From MVRV01 sp964469905 (lineage in GTDB: Bacteria > Desulfobacterota > Syntrophia > Syntrophales > Smithellaceae): a stretch of 64,000 nucleotides of DNA. The notes beneath the pieces are model-generated. The model was not told where the DNA came from. It did not search any database and saw nothing but the letters and a program-made list of their open reading frames with translations. The position numbers and the translations under genes were made by a program. Positions within the stretch are counted from its first letter, which is position 1, and each line of letters begins with the position of its first letter. Shown piece after piece: positions 18,972 to 27,998 of the stretch. The stretch is taken from positions 62,001 to 126,000 of the forward strand of contig CAYXZW010000003.1 of the NCBI GenBank assembly GCA_964469905.1, in the 5' to 3' direction.

Positions 18972-20381
18972 ATGGGAACAGATAAAGAAACCGGATTAAT
19001 GCAGCGCAAAATAAAGTGCATTCATTTTGTGGGAATCGGCGGTATCGGTATGAGCGGCATTGCCGAAGTTCTGCTCAATCTCGGCTATAAAATCAGCGGC
19101 TCTGATGCTCAGCAGTCGGATACAACGCTGCGTTTGCAGAATCTGGGGGCAATGGTCGCCCAGGGTCATAGTTCTCAAAATATCGGTAATGCGGACGTCG
19201 TTGTAACTTCTACGGCGGTCAAAGCGGACAATCCGGAAGTTGTGGAAGCGCATCTGCGGAATATTCCGGTAATACCGCGAGCGGAAATGCTCGCGGAGCT
19301 TTTGAAGATGAAATTCTCCGTAGCCGTTTCCGGCAGTCACGGCAAGACAACGACAACATCAATGGTTGCCACAATCCTGGCGGGAGGAGGTCTTGATCCA
19401 ACCATGGTTATAGGCGGTAAACTGGCCAGTATCGGCAGTAACGCGCGCCTGGGCGACGGCGAAATAATTGTTGCCGAGGCGGACGAAAGTGATGGTTCCT
19501 TCCTGAAACTTTCACCGACAATTGCAGTTATTACCAACATTGATCGTGAGCACCTGGATTATTATCCGGGCATTACCGAAATCAAAGATGCCTTTCTTAA
19601 GTTTGCCAACATCGTTCCCTTTTATGGTTGTACGGTCATGTGCAACGATAATAAGCATGTAAGAGAAATTGCCCCGCTAATTAAGCGCCGCATCATAACA
19701 TACGGTATTGAACATCCGGCGGATTACAGTGCACAGGACATTAAATTTCAGGGAAGTAAAACAGCCTATCTCCTGTGTTACAAAGGAAAGGTGGTTGGCG
19801 AAGTTGAGCTTAATGTTCCCGGCATGTTTAATGTTTATAATTCTCTGGCGGCCATAGCAGTGGGCCGTGAGTTGGAACTCGATCTTCCGGCAATACGGAA
19901 AGGACTGTCGAGCTTTAATGGAGTGCAGCGAAGAATGGAGATTAAAGGTCAGGTAGGTGGCATAACCGTTGTCGATGATTACGGTCATCATCCGACGGAG
20001 GTTAAGGAAACTCTGGCGGCAGCACGGCACGTGTGGAAGGAAAGGCGCATTGTTGTTTTTCAACCCCATCGCTTTACCCGGACCAAGGCTCTCTTTGATG
20101 AGTTTACAGGTGCGTTTACCGATGCCGACGTCCTGATTTTGAACGATATTTATCCGGCCAGCGAAGAACCGATTGCGGGAGTTAATTCCGGGGAGCTCAG
20201 CAAGGCGATTAAAAATACCGGTCATCCCCATGTAGAGTACATAGCGAAGGCGGAAGATACGGTTGAATATTTATTGAAAATTGTCAAGCCCGGAGATGCA
20301 GTATTCACTCTGGGTGCCGGCAGTGTTTATAAGATTGGCGAATTATTTTTAAAGCAGCTCAAAACAAGGGAAGCAAAATAA
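18972..20381 (+). CDS. murC: UDP-N-acetylmuramate:L-alanine ligase MurC
   Basis: MurC starts the stem peptide by ligating L-alanine to UDP-MurNAc. It shows the N-terminal 'HFVGIGGIGMSGIAEVLL' Rossmann motif, the ATP loop 'AVSGSHGKTTTTSMVATI', 'ITNIDREHLDYYPG' and the C-terminal 'YGHHPTEVKETLAAAR'. 469 residues is full length. ATG 18972 is assumed; an internal ATG at 19008 ('MQRKIKCIHFVGIGG') is nearer the usual family N-terminus and is an alternative. murB follows immediately after its stop. Confidence 0.96.
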   Translation: MGTDKETGLMQRKIKCIHFVGIGGIGMSGIAEVLLNLGYKISGSDAQQSDTTLRLQNLGAMVAQGHSSQNIGNADVVVTSTAVKADNPEVVEAHLRNIPVIPRAEMLAELLKMKFSVAVSGSHGKTTTTSMVATILAGGGLDPTMVIGGKLASIGSNARLGDGEIIVAEADESDGSFLKLSPTIAVITNIDREHLDYYPGITEIKDAFLKFANIVPFYGCTVMCNDNKHVREIAPLIKRRIITYGIEHPADYSAQDIKFQGSKTAYLLCYKGKVVGEVELNVPGMFNVYNSLAAIAVGRELELDLPAIRKGLSSFNGVQRRMEIKGQVGGITVVDDYGHHPTEVKETLAAARHVWKERRIVVFQPHRFTRTKALFDEFTGAFTDADVLILNDIYPASEEPIAGVNSGELSKAIKNTGHPHVEYIAKAEDTVEYLLKIVKPGDAVFTLGAGSVYKIGELFLKQLKTREAK

Positions 20382-21302
20382 ATGAGCGGTAAAAAGAAAA
20401 TTGCTGAAGTGCTCGACACTGCCTGCGGAATAGTATTTTATGACGAGCCGATGTCGCAGCATACATCGCTTAAAGTGGGCGGCAATGCCGACGCCCTGAT
20501 TGTAATCGACAGTGAAGATCAACTAAAGCTAATTGTCAGCAAACTGAAAGCAGCGCAGATTAATTGTCTGCCCGTGGGAAACTTGACTAATATCATTGTT
20601 CGGGACGGCGGATACCGGGGAGTAATTTTACTGATGAGTGGACTCAATAAAATTGACTACCAGCAAATTCCGGAAGAGGGACATTATGTCTCAGCCCAGG
20701 CCGGTGCAGCGTTGGCGGCGTTGGTAGGATATTCTGCCACACATGAATTGACCGGGTGCGAGTTTTGCGCAGGCATTCCCGGCAGTGTCGGCGGCGCTGT
20801 GTGGATGAATGCCGGCGCATTCGGGTCGGAAATAAAGGATGTTGTAACAGAAGTTGCTCTGATTGGGCCCGACTGTGAAAAAATAATACTGAAGAGAGAA
20901 GAAATGGTATTCAGTTACCGCCGGACGGTTTTGCCACCGGAGGCAATAATTCTCCAGGCCCGGTTAAAATTGGAAAAAGGAGACCGCAAAAAAATCCAGG
21001 CGAAAATAAGGGAAATTATGCAGACGCGCCGGGGAAAGCATCCGCTGGCCTATCCCAATGCCGGATCTGTTTTTAAAAATATGCCGGGAATGCCTGCGGG
21101 CCGGATTATTGAGGAAATAGGTCTTAAAGGACAATCCTGCGGGGATGCAGAAGTATCGCGTATGCATGCTAATTTTATTGTGAATAAAGGCAAGGCCACT
21201 GCCACCGATGTTCTGGCCCTGATAGGCATCATTGTGGATAAGGCCAAAAAAGAAAAGGGTATCGATCTGGAGACGGAAGTGATCGTTGTTGGAGAAAATT
21301 AA
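20382..21302 (+). CDS. murB: UDP-N-acetylenolpyruvylglucosamine reductase MurB
   Basis: MurB is an FAD enzyme that reduces UDP-GlcNAc-enolpyruvate to UDP-MurNAc. FAD-binding motifs are 'TSLKVGGNADALIVID', 'GNLTNIIVRDGGYRG' and 'FCAGIPGSVGGAVWMNAGAFG'. 'YPNAGSVFKNMPG' contains the catalytic Ser, and the C-terminal glutamate region ends 'GIDLETEVIVVGEN'. The position of the loop sequences fits the type IIa short MurB. ddl, which often follows murB, is absent; ftsQ follows with a one-base overlap. Confidence 0.96.
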   Translation: MSGKKKIAEVLDTACGIVFYDEPMSQHTSLKVGGNADALIVIDSEDQLKLIVSKLKAAQINCLPVGNLTNIIVRDGGYRGVILLMSGLNKIDYQQIPEEGHYVSAQAGAALAALVGYSATHELTGCEFCAGIPGSVGGAVWMNAGAFGSEIKDVVTEVALIGPDCEKIILKREEMVFSYRRTVLPPEAIILQARLKLEKGDRKKIQAKIREIMQTRRGKHPLAYPNAGSVFKNMPGMPAGRIIEEIGLKGQSCGDAEVSRMHANFIVNKGKATATDVLALIGIIVDKAKKEKGIDLETEVIVVGEN

Positions 21303-22147
21303 TGCCGAAGAAATTAAAAACGAGCATTGCTGCTAAGAAGAACCGACTACGCCGACGCATCTCGAATGGCATTGGGGAATTTGCCGGCGCGATGGGCCTA
21401 TTGTTTTCTGCTGCCGTTCTTTGTCTGTTGTTTATCTTTGTCTATAGTTATTTATTGAGCACGCCTTATTTTGGGATCAAGGAAGTATCTGTGCGCGGGT
21501 TAAAGGAATTGACGGATAAAGACATATTAACACTGGCGGCGATTCGGCCGCAGCAAAACCTGCTGTCCGTTAATACCGAAGCTCTGGTGAAGAGGGTTTC
21601 GGCCAACCCCTGGGTGAAGAATGTCTATGCCGGCAGGGAACTGCCCAACAGGCTGGTACTGGAAGTACGGGAGCGCAATCCAGTTGCGGTGGTCAGGCAA
21701 GCCAGTGATTTTTATCTAATGGATAACGAAGGTTTTGTTTTTAAGAAAATGGGAAAAAATGATGATGTTGATTTGCCGATTCTTACCGGTATCGATGGCA
21801 GAGAGAAAGAAAAATCCAAGACGTTGCTAAGCACGCTCACCTTGTTGAAAACCATGTCTGCCTCCGGTCGGTATAATTATCTGGGTTCCATCTCAGAAGT
21901 TAACGTTGATGATATTTTTGGACTTTCTCTGTTAACTGATACCGGCCTTTACCTGAAGCTGGGTAAAGACAATTACGAAAACAAATTGAATCAACTCAAT
22001 ATTGTTATGGCAGATGTGGAAAAAAGAGGAATGAGAAAGGGGTATCTATTTATAGATATATGCGATGTTACCAAAATCACCATCACACATAAAAATGCTA
22101 CGGGGCGTCCAGAAACTGGGAAAAAAGGTAAACAATACCGGACGTGA
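21302..22147 (+). CDS. ftsQ: Cell division protein FtsQ (POTRA domain)
   Basis: FtsQ is a bitopic divisome protein that recruits FtsB and FtsL. A strongly basic cytoplasmic tail (KKLKTSIAAKKNRLRRR) precedes one transmembrane segment (about residues 32-55), then a POTRA domain ('YFGIKEVSVRGLKELTDKD', 'VSANPWVKNVYAGRELP') and the FtsQ beta domain ending 'GYLFIDICDVTKITI'. At 281 residues the length fits. The basic C-terminal tail overlaps the region before ftsA. It starts at the last base of the murB stop. Confidence 0.93.
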   Translation: MPKKLKTSIAAKKNRLRRRISNGIGEFAGAMGLLFSAAVLCLLFIFVYSYLLSTPYFGIKEVSVRGLKELTDKDILTLAAIRPQQNLLSVNTEALVKRVSANPWVKNVYAGRELPNRLVLEVRERNPVAVVRQASDFYLMDNEGFVFKKMGKNDDVDLPILTGIDGREKEKSKTLLSTLTLLKTMSASGRYNYLGSISEVNVDDIFGLSLLTDTGLYLKLGKDNYENKLNQLNIVMADVEKRGMRKGYLFIDICDVTKITITHKNATGRPETGKKGKQYRT

Positions 22148-22194
22148 AACGCGGCCCTTGTGCCGCTTATATTAAAAGGGTGGAGAATAAACTG

Positions 22195-23421
22195 ATGGGC
22201 AGAAGAAGCAATGTTCTAGTAGGAATCGATATTGGAACGACAAAGACGACAGCGATAGTTGGTGAGGTAACGGATACCGGTATTGATATAATCGGTATCG
22301 GTACATCACCGGCGAAAGAATTAAGAAAAGGTGTTGTTGTCAATATTGAAAGTACTGTGGAGGCCATAAAAAAAGCTATTGATGAGGCGGAACATATGTC
22401 GGGATGCCGCATCAATTCAGCCTATGTTGGTGTAGCCGGCAGCCATATCAAAGGACAGAACTCGCTGGGTATAGTTGCTATTAAAGGCAGGGAAGTAGGT
22501 GAAGAGGATGTCCAAAGGGCTATCGAGGCTTCTAAAGCCATAGCCATTCCCGTGGACAGGGAAATTCTTCATACACTGCCCCAGAATTATGTGGTTGATG
22601 GACAGGATGGTGTCAGGGATCCGGTCGGTATGTCCGGTGTTCGTCTGGAGGCAAAAGTTCACATCGTTACGGGCGCTGCGGCGGCAATTCAGAATATTGT
22701 AAAATCAGTTAACCGTGTAGGCTTGGATATTGATGATGTGGTTCTGGAGCAATTGGCGGCCAGTGAAGCAGTTCTGAGTAACGATGAAAAAGATCTGGGA
22801 GTGGTTCTGATTGATATCGGCGGTTCCAATACCGGTATTGCCATATTTTCCGAGGGGAGTATCAAACATACAGCCATACTGCCGGTGGGCGGCAACTATT
22901 TGACTTCGGATATTGCCACCGGGTTGCGAACGCCGTTTAATGAAGCTGAAAAAATTAAAATTAAATACGGTTGTGCCTTAACGGCAATGATTCCGAAAGA
23001 GGAAACAATTGAGGTTCCCAGCGTCGGTGGCCGGGAAGCCCGTGAAGTATCGCGTCAGATATTAGGCAGAATTATCGAACCCCGGATGGAAGAAATACTG
23101 AACATGGCTTCTAAGGAAGTTGTCCGTTCCGGTTTTGAAGACTTGCTGGCTGCGGGAGTTGTTCTGACCGGCGGCACATCGCTTTTGACCGGCATTAACG
23201 AGTTGGCTGAACAGATATTTGACATGCCGGTGCGCAGTGGAATTCCATCCGGTATGGGAGGTCTGTCCGATGTTGTGAACTCTCCGGCTTATGCTACCGG
23301 AGTCGGTTTGATTATTTACGGCAGTAGAAAACTATCCGGTGATTCGGTTTATCGAAAAACCGGAAATATATTCAGCAATTTAATTAAAATAATTAAAAAA
23401 TGGTTTTTAGAATTTTTTTGA
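22195..23421 (+). CDS. ftsA: Cell division protein FtsA
   Basis: FtsA is an actin-like ATPase that tethers FtsZ to the membrane. 'VGIDIGTTKTTAIVGEV' (phosphate 1), 'VVLIDIGGSNTGIAIF' (phosphate 2) and 'GVVLTGGTSLLTGI' (adenosine) define the actin fold, and the inserted 1C domain lies around 'RINSAYVGVAGSHIKGQNS'. The C-terminal 'FSNLIKIIKKWFLEFF' is a good amphipathic membrane-targeting helix. ATG 22195 behind GGTGGAG is preferred over the GTG at 22144, which would add 17 atypical residues. About 408 residues. Confidence 0.96.
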   Translation: MGRRSNVLVGIDIGTTKTTAIVGEVTDTGIDIIGIGTSPAKELRKGVVVNIESTVEAIKKAIDEAEHMSGCRINSAYVGVAGSHIKGQNSLGIVAIKGREVGEEDVQRAIEASKAIAIPVDREILHTLPQNYVVDGQDGVRDPVGMSGVRLEAKVHIVTGAAAAIQNIVKSVNRVGLDIDDVVLEQLAASEAVLSNDEKDLGVVLIDIGGSNTGIAIFSEGSIKHTAILPVGGNYLTSDIATGLRTPFNEAEKIKIKYGCALTAMIPKEETIEVPSVGGREAREVSRQILGRIIEPRMEEILNMASKEVVRSGFEDLLAAGVVLTGGTSLLTGINELAEQIFDMPVRSGIPSGMGGLSDVVNSPAYATGVGLIIYGSRKLSGDSVYRKTGNIFSNLIKIIKKWFLEFF

Positions 23422-23436
23422 AAGGAAGGGATGCCT

Positions 23437-24588
23437 ATGTTTGAATTAACGGAAGTGTGTAGTCAGAATTCGGCAAAAATTAAGGTGATTGGAGTAGGAG
23501 GGGGCGGAGGCAACGCCGTTAATACGATGATCTCATGTTTCCTGCGCGGCGTTGATTTTATGATTGCCAATACGGATGTGCAGGCGTTGGGCGCATCGGC
23601 ATCGCCGGTCAAAATTCAGATTGGTGCGGAGATAACAAAAGGCCTCGGTGCCGGTTCCAATCCGGAAGTCGGCAAAAAATCAGCTCTGGAATCCCGCGAC
23701 CAGCTTCGGCAGTATCTGGAAGGATCGGATATGATTTTTATCACGGCAGGACTTGGCGGCGGCACGGGAACGGGTGCGGCGCCGATTATTGCAGAGATTG
23801 CCCGCGAATGCAATGCACTGACAGTTGCCGTCGTAACGAAGCCCTTTCAGTTTGAAGGCAAAAAACGCAATATGCAGGCAGAAGAGGGCATTGCCCTTTT
23901 GCGTGATACTGTCGACACACTTATTGTTGTTCCCAATCAGCGCCTGCTTTCTCTCGGCGGCCGTAACCTGTCGCTTCTGGAAGCATTCAAGAAAGCGGAC
24001 GATATTCTTTATCAGGCAGTTAAAGGAATTTCCGATTTAATTATTGTTCCGGGACTTATTAATCTGGATTTTGCAGATGTAAAAAATGTTATGAGCAATA
24101 TGGGCATGGCTCTAATGGGCACAGGAGTTGCGTCCGGTGAAAATCGTGCAGTAGAGGCGGCACAAAGGGCAATTTCTTCTCCGCTTCTGGAAGATAATAC
24201 TATTCAAGGAGCGCATGGTATTCTGCTTAGCATTACCGGCGGACCGGATATGAGTCTTTATGAAGTTAATGAAGCTTCATCATTGATTCAGGCGGAAGCT
24301 CATGAAGACGCCAACATTATATTTGGAACTGTTATTGATGAAAGTATGGGTGATGAAATTCGTATCACCGTTATTGCCACAGGGTTTGATGATGTGATGA
24401 AAAGAAAGCAAACTCCGGACAATGTAACCCATCTGGGGGGATTTCGACGGGAAGATTTATCAACACCGGCTTTTATGCGCCGGGATAAAACCCGTGATAA
24501 TACTAATGTTGTCACTTTGGGCATCAACGATGATAACGACAACATTGATATCGAGATTCCCACGTTTTTACGCCGACAGGCCGATTAA
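23437..24588 (+). CDS. ftsZ: Cell division protein FtsZ
   Basis: FtsZ is the tubulin-like GTPase that forms the division ring. The GTP signature 'AGLGGGTGTGAAPIIAEI' is intact, as are 'IKVIGVGGGGGNAVNTM' near the N-terminus and 'NTDVQAL'. The C-terminus ends 'IDIEIPTFLRRQAD', the conserved peptide that docks on FtsA. ATG 23437 lies six bases after AAGGAAGGG; ATG 23431 is so close to the Shine-Dalgarno that it is less likely. About 383 residues. It is the last gene of the cluster. Confidence 0.97.
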   Translation: MFELTEVCSQNSAKIKVIGVGGGGGNAVNTMISCFLRGVDFMIANTDVQALGASASPVKIQIGAEITKGLGAGSNPEVGKKSALESRDQLRQYLEGSDMIFITAGLGGGTGTGAAPIIAEIARECNALTVAVVTKPFQFEGKKRNMQAEEGIALLRDTVDTLIVVPNQRLLSLGGRNLSLLEAFKKADDILYQAVKGISDLIIVPGLINLDFADVKNVMSNMGMALMGTGVASGENRAVEAAQRAISSPLLEDNTIQGAHGILLSITGGPDMSLYEVNEASSLIQAEAHEDANIIFGTVIDESMGDEIRITVIATGFDDVMKRKQTPDNVTHLGGFRREDLSTPAFMRRDKTRDNTNVVTLGINDDNDNIDIEIPTFLRRQAD

Positions 24589-24648
24589 GCCGTTGTTTAA
24601 CAATAACTCCGGCATAAGGGGCCGTAAAGAAATGATTAGAAATGTAAT

Positions 24649-24688
24649 GGTCTTGCATAATCTGCAAGATCACAAGACCCTCATGGGT
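24649..24688 (+). promoter_or_regulatory. Overlapping hairpins downstream of ftsZ
   Basis: In the ftsZ-radical SAM gap, GGTCTTG (24649-24655) can pair with CAAGACC (24673-24679). A shorter CTTGC/GCAAG stem (24652-24656 with 24664-24668) competes with it, and ACCC-TCAT-GGGT at 24677-24688 shares bases with the long stem. No T-run follows, so this is not a clear terminator; processing or attenuation is possible. Confidence 0.35.
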
Positions 24689-24779
24689 TGTTGTTTGGTA
24701 TCGGCCCCCGAGCGGCTGCTATTCGTGGCAAGCCGGTATTAGCTTTTGAAAAAGACCGGGAAAATGCTATGATAGATAA

Positions 24780-26477
24780 ATGAATTGGAAACTGAAAAAA
24801 CAATACACAACCCTTTTAGAACAGGAAAGCGGTTATGTAAAAAGAAATTGGGGCACGGATAATACAATTTGTCTAGCCTATCCTCATTATTACCGGACGG
24901 GCATGGCGAATTTGGGCTTCCAGACAGTTTATAAAATATTTAATGAGCAACCTTCCTTCCTTTGTGAAAGAGTATTTCTGCCCGCAGCCGGTGACGAAGC
25001 CGAATTCGCCACAGGTTTGCGGGCAGATTTTGTAAGTTATGAGAATCAAAAACCAATTGCCGAATTTGACGTCCTGGCTTTTTCGTTATCCTTCGAAAAC
25101 GATTATCCCAATATTTTAACAATGCTGGAGATGGCAGGCATTCCGCTTGTAGCTAATGCGCGTTCCGAGAATTATCCGCTGGTCGTGGGCGGCGGTATCG
25201 CCGCAACATTGAATCCCGAGCCGATAGCTGCATTTTTTGATTTATTCATTCTGGGCGAGGCTGAAGTATCTTTGCCTGTATTTGCGCGTATTTATGAAGA
25301 AGGGCGTCGCTGCGGCCTTAGCCGTCAGGATATGTTGATTGAAATGCAAAAAAAGCTGCCGCAGGCTTATGTTCCGGGTCTTTACGAAGTTAAATATTCA
25401 ACAGATAGCAAGATTGAAAATATCAGACCGATTTTAGCCGGGTTGCCTGCAAAAATAAAGATTTCTCCCGAAAAAGATATTAACTCTTTTTGCACCGAGG
25501 AAGTCATCAGCGCACCCCGGACGGAAATGGCGGATATGTGTCTTGTCGAAATAAACAGAGGTTGTGCCCGTGCCTGCCGGTTTTGCGCTGCCAGTTTCAT
25601 TTATCGTCCCGTGCGTTTCCGGAGTTATGAACAGATTGCGCTATCCATAGATCGCGGTTTAATGAAAAAGACAAAAATCGGGCTGGTAGGTACTGCGGTA
25701 TCCGATCATCCCGATCTTTCCCGGATCTGTGAGTATATATTAGCCAGGAATGGTCAGGCCGGAATCGGTTCGCTCAGAGTTGATCAGATTAATGAAACAA
25801 TTGCTCGCCTTCTTAAAGCCAATGGTATTGAGACTGTGGCGCTGGCGCCGGAGGCCGGCAGTCAGAGGATGCGCGATTTTCTGCGCAAAGGTATTACCGA
25901 AGAAGACATTCTGCGTTCGGCCACACTATTGATAGAAAATGAAATATCTAATTTGCGTTTATACTTCATGATCGGTCTGCCTACGGAGGAAGAAAACGAT
26001 ATTGATGCGATCATTAGTTTAACCAGAAAAATTCAGCAACATGTCTTGCAGCATACCTCGGGCAAAAGAATATTCCGGAGTATTACACTCAGTATTAATC
26101 AGTTTATTCCCAAACCATCAACACCCCTGCAATGGTGTGCGCTTGACGATGTCAATTCCGTAGGTAAAAAAATTAGGAAAATAGTCAGCGCTTTCGGCCC
26201 CGACAAGCAGATCAAGGTTATTCACGATGTGCCGAAATGGAACTATGTTCAGGCTCTGCTATCGCTCGGTGACCGCAAAACAGCCGAGATACTGCTGGCT
26301 GTTCATCGACTTCACGGCAACTGGGCACAGGCGCTCAAGGAAATCAATATAAATGCCGACTTCTATGTTTACCGTCAGAAGCAATTTGACGAAATTCTGC
26401 CCTGGGATATTATTGAGCTGGGGATATCAAAAAAAGCGCTCATCAGCGAGTGCAAAAAAGCACAGGAAGGAAAATGA
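24780..26477 (+). CDS. B12-binding-type radical SAM protein (TIGR03960-like)
   Basis: This 565-residue protein resembles the TIGR03960 family of radical SAM proteins with a cobalamin-binding-like N-terminal domain. The cluster motif is 'GCARACRFCAASF' (C-x3-C-x2-C), near residue 264. Upstream, 'DVLAFSLSFENDYPNILTML' and 'LVVGGGIAATLNPEPIA' match the B12-binding-like fold, while downstream 'LRVDQINETIARLLKANGI' and 'APEAGSQRMRDFLRKGI' belong to the TIM barrel. The reaction is unknown. A stop codon directly before ATG 24780 fixes the start, though no strong Shine-Dalgarno is visible. The DUF2344 partner often associated with this family is not nearby. Confidence 0.85.
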   Translation: MNWKLKKQYTTLLEQESGYVKRNWGTDNTICLAYPHYYRTGMANLGFQTVYKIFNEQPSFLCERVFLPAAGDEAEFATGLRADFVSYENQKPIAEFDVLAFSLSFENDYPNILTMLEMAGIPLVANARSENYPLVVGGGIAATLNPEPIAAFFDLFILGEAEVSLPVFARIYEEGRRCGLSRQDMLIEMQKKLPQAYVPGLYEVKYSTDSKIENIRPILAGLPAKIKISPEKDINSFCTEEVISAPRTEMADMCLVEINRGCARACRFCAASFIYRPVRFRSYEQIALSIDRGLMKKTKIGLVGTAVSDHPDLSRICEYILARNGQAGIGSLRVDQINETIARLLKANGIETVALAPEAGSQRMRDFLRKGITEEDILRSATLLIENEISNLRLYFMIGLPTEEENDIDAIISLTRKIQQHVLQHTSGKRIFRSITLSINQFIPKPSTPLQWCALDDVNSVGKKIRKIVSAFGPDKQIKVIHDVPKWNYVQALLSLGDRKTAEILLAVHRLHGNWAQALKEININADFYVYRQKQFDEILPWDIIELGISKKALISECKKAQEGK

Positions 26478-26549
26478 TGATGATTTGCTGAAAGATGGCA
26501 CAGTATGTTAAATTGCAGGTGGTACATTGGCGAATAAGGTCAATAGATA

Positions 26550-27458
26550 ATGAAAATTAAAAACGTATCTGATTACCCCTATCTCCTGCTTGTTCTCGCC
26601 TCGGTTTTCTGGTCAGGTAATTTTATCGTCGGGAGACTGGTGCGCGAAAGTATTCCGCCCCTTGGCCTGTCGTTCTGGCGGTGGTTTACGGCCTCAGTAA
26701 TCATTGTATTTATTGCCCGGTCTCATTTAAGACAAGACTGGTATCAGATTAAAAAAAACCTGCGCCTGCTCATTTTACTTTCTTTTTTAAGTGTCTCCAC
26801 GTTTAATCCTTTAATCTATACCGGGCTTCAATGGACGACAGCAATCAATGCCTTTCTCATCCAGACAGCAATGCCGGTAATGATTGTTTTTATGTCATTT
26901 GTTTTATTCCGGGAAAAGATTCGACCTGTTCAGGCAGCAGGTGTTTTTGTGTCTCTGGCCGGGGCATTAACTATAATCGCTCATGGCGATCTTAATATTA
27001 TGCAGTCCATATCGCTGCATCAAGGCGATGTGCTGATCTTTATTGCCGTGGTCTTTTACGCAACCTACTCTGTAATGCTGCGCAAGATGCCGCCGATTCA
27101 CCCCTTGAGTTTTGCCGCCGTCACCTTTGTTATCGGAGCTTTAACGCTATTGCCTGCTTATATCTGGGAAATATTTAATTCCCGTACAATGCTGCTGAAT
27201 TTTTCCAGTGTAGTGACTGTGGGATATGTGGCAGTTTTTGCATCGGTCATAGCTTATCTATGTTATAACCGGGGAGTGGAGCTGGCCGGAGCAAATCGTG
27301 CCGGCATGTTTATTTATCTAATGCCCGTATTTGGCAGCATTATGGCAATGGTGTTTCTGGGCGAGCGCCTGGAGTGGTTTCATTTTACCGGTATTGTTCT
27401 GATAATATCCGGTATTGTCCTGGCAATAAAGAAGAATGATTTAGAGTTAGTGATCTGA
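26550..27458 (+). CDS. EamA/DMT-superfamily membrane transporter
   Basis: The 302-residue protein has ten predicted transmembrane segments arranged as two EamA repeats, seen in 'FWSGNFIVGRLVRESIPPL' at the start and 'VFASVIAYLCYNRGVELAG' in the second half. Family members export amino acids or other small metabolites; the substrate cannot be read from sequence. It lies 72 bp after the radical SAM gene, may be co-transcribed with it, and is not functionally linked to its neighbours in any obvious way. Confidence 0.88.
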   Translation: MKIKNVSDYPYLLLVLASVFWSGNFIVGRLVRESIPPLGLSFWRWFTASVIIVFIARSHLRQDWYQIKKNLRLLILLSFLSVSTFNPLIYTGLQWTTAINAFLIQTAMPVMIVFMSFVLFREKIRPVQAAGVFVSLAGALTIIAHGDLNIMQSISLHQGDVLIFIAVVFYATYSVMLRKMPPIHPLSFAAVTFVIGALTLLPAYIWEIFNSRTMLLNFSSVVTVGYVAVFASVIAYLCYNRGVELAGANRAGMFIYLMPVFGSIMAMVFLGERLEWFHFTGIVLIISGIVLAIKKNDLELVI

Positions 27459-27542
27459 CGAAAATTGCTATATAAAGTTCGTGTATTGATGTTGTCAGAT
27501 GGTAATTTATACTGCGAGCTTAAAGACAGTTAAGGAGGGAAA

Positions 27543-27944
27543 ATGCATCAGATAATCTGGAAAGACGAATATCTTACCGGGGTGGAAGAAATTGACCGGC
27601 AGCATATGGATTTTGTCAAGCTGATCAACAGACTGAATATAATTCAAGAGTATGGCGACAATCTGGAATATGCAATGCGGCTTATGGACGAGGTGGCAAA
27701 ATATGTCGATTATCATTTTACCTGTGAACAAAACATAATGTACCTGACTAAATATCCGGATAGGGAAGAGCAGGAAAAAGAGCACAAGGACCTGCTGGAG
27801 AGCTACCGGAATTTAATGAATGGTATCCAGAATAAAGAAGCGGTTATTGATGATGTAATCAAATATTTGGAAGCATGGTTCGCCCGACACACGGTTGAAC
27901 TGGATAAACGCATCGGCATGTTTCTGAAAAGCCGGAAGAAATGA
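27543..27944 (+). CDS. Bacteriohemerythrin-like protein with a substituted iron ligand
   Basis: This 133-residue four-helix protein belongs to the hemerythrin family, which binds O2 at a non-heme di-iron site in the cytoplasm. Expected ligands are present at H21, H58, E62 (in 'HFTCEQ'), H81, H116 and D121 ('HTVELD'). The first His of the canonical HxxxH pair, expected at residue 77, is Gln ('EEQEKEH', codon CAG). This may alter O2 binding or convert the protein to another role. GGAGGG precedes ATG 27543, and the gene is closed by the terminator at 27927. Confidence 0.88.
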   Translation: MHQIIWKDEYLTGVEEIDRQHMDFVKLINRLNIIQEYGDNLEYAMRLMDEVAKYVDYHFTCEQNIMYLTKYPDREEQEKEHKDLLESYRNLMNGIQNKEAVIDDVIKYLEAWFARHTVELDKRIGMFLKSRKK

Positions 27945-27983
27945 TCAGAAGCACTATTCTCAAAGATTCTTCCGGCTTTTTTT
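27927..27983. terminator. Strong bidirectional intrinsic terminator
   Basis: A perfect 14-bp inverted repeat, AAAAGCCGGAAGAA (27927-27940) with its complement at 27967-27980, runs into a T-tract on the plus strand and, by its A-rich left arm, a T-tract on the minus strand. It serves both the hemerythrin gene and the convergent DUF3141 gene. Confidence 0.9.
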
Positions 27984-27998
27984 ATAAAAGGCAGAAAA

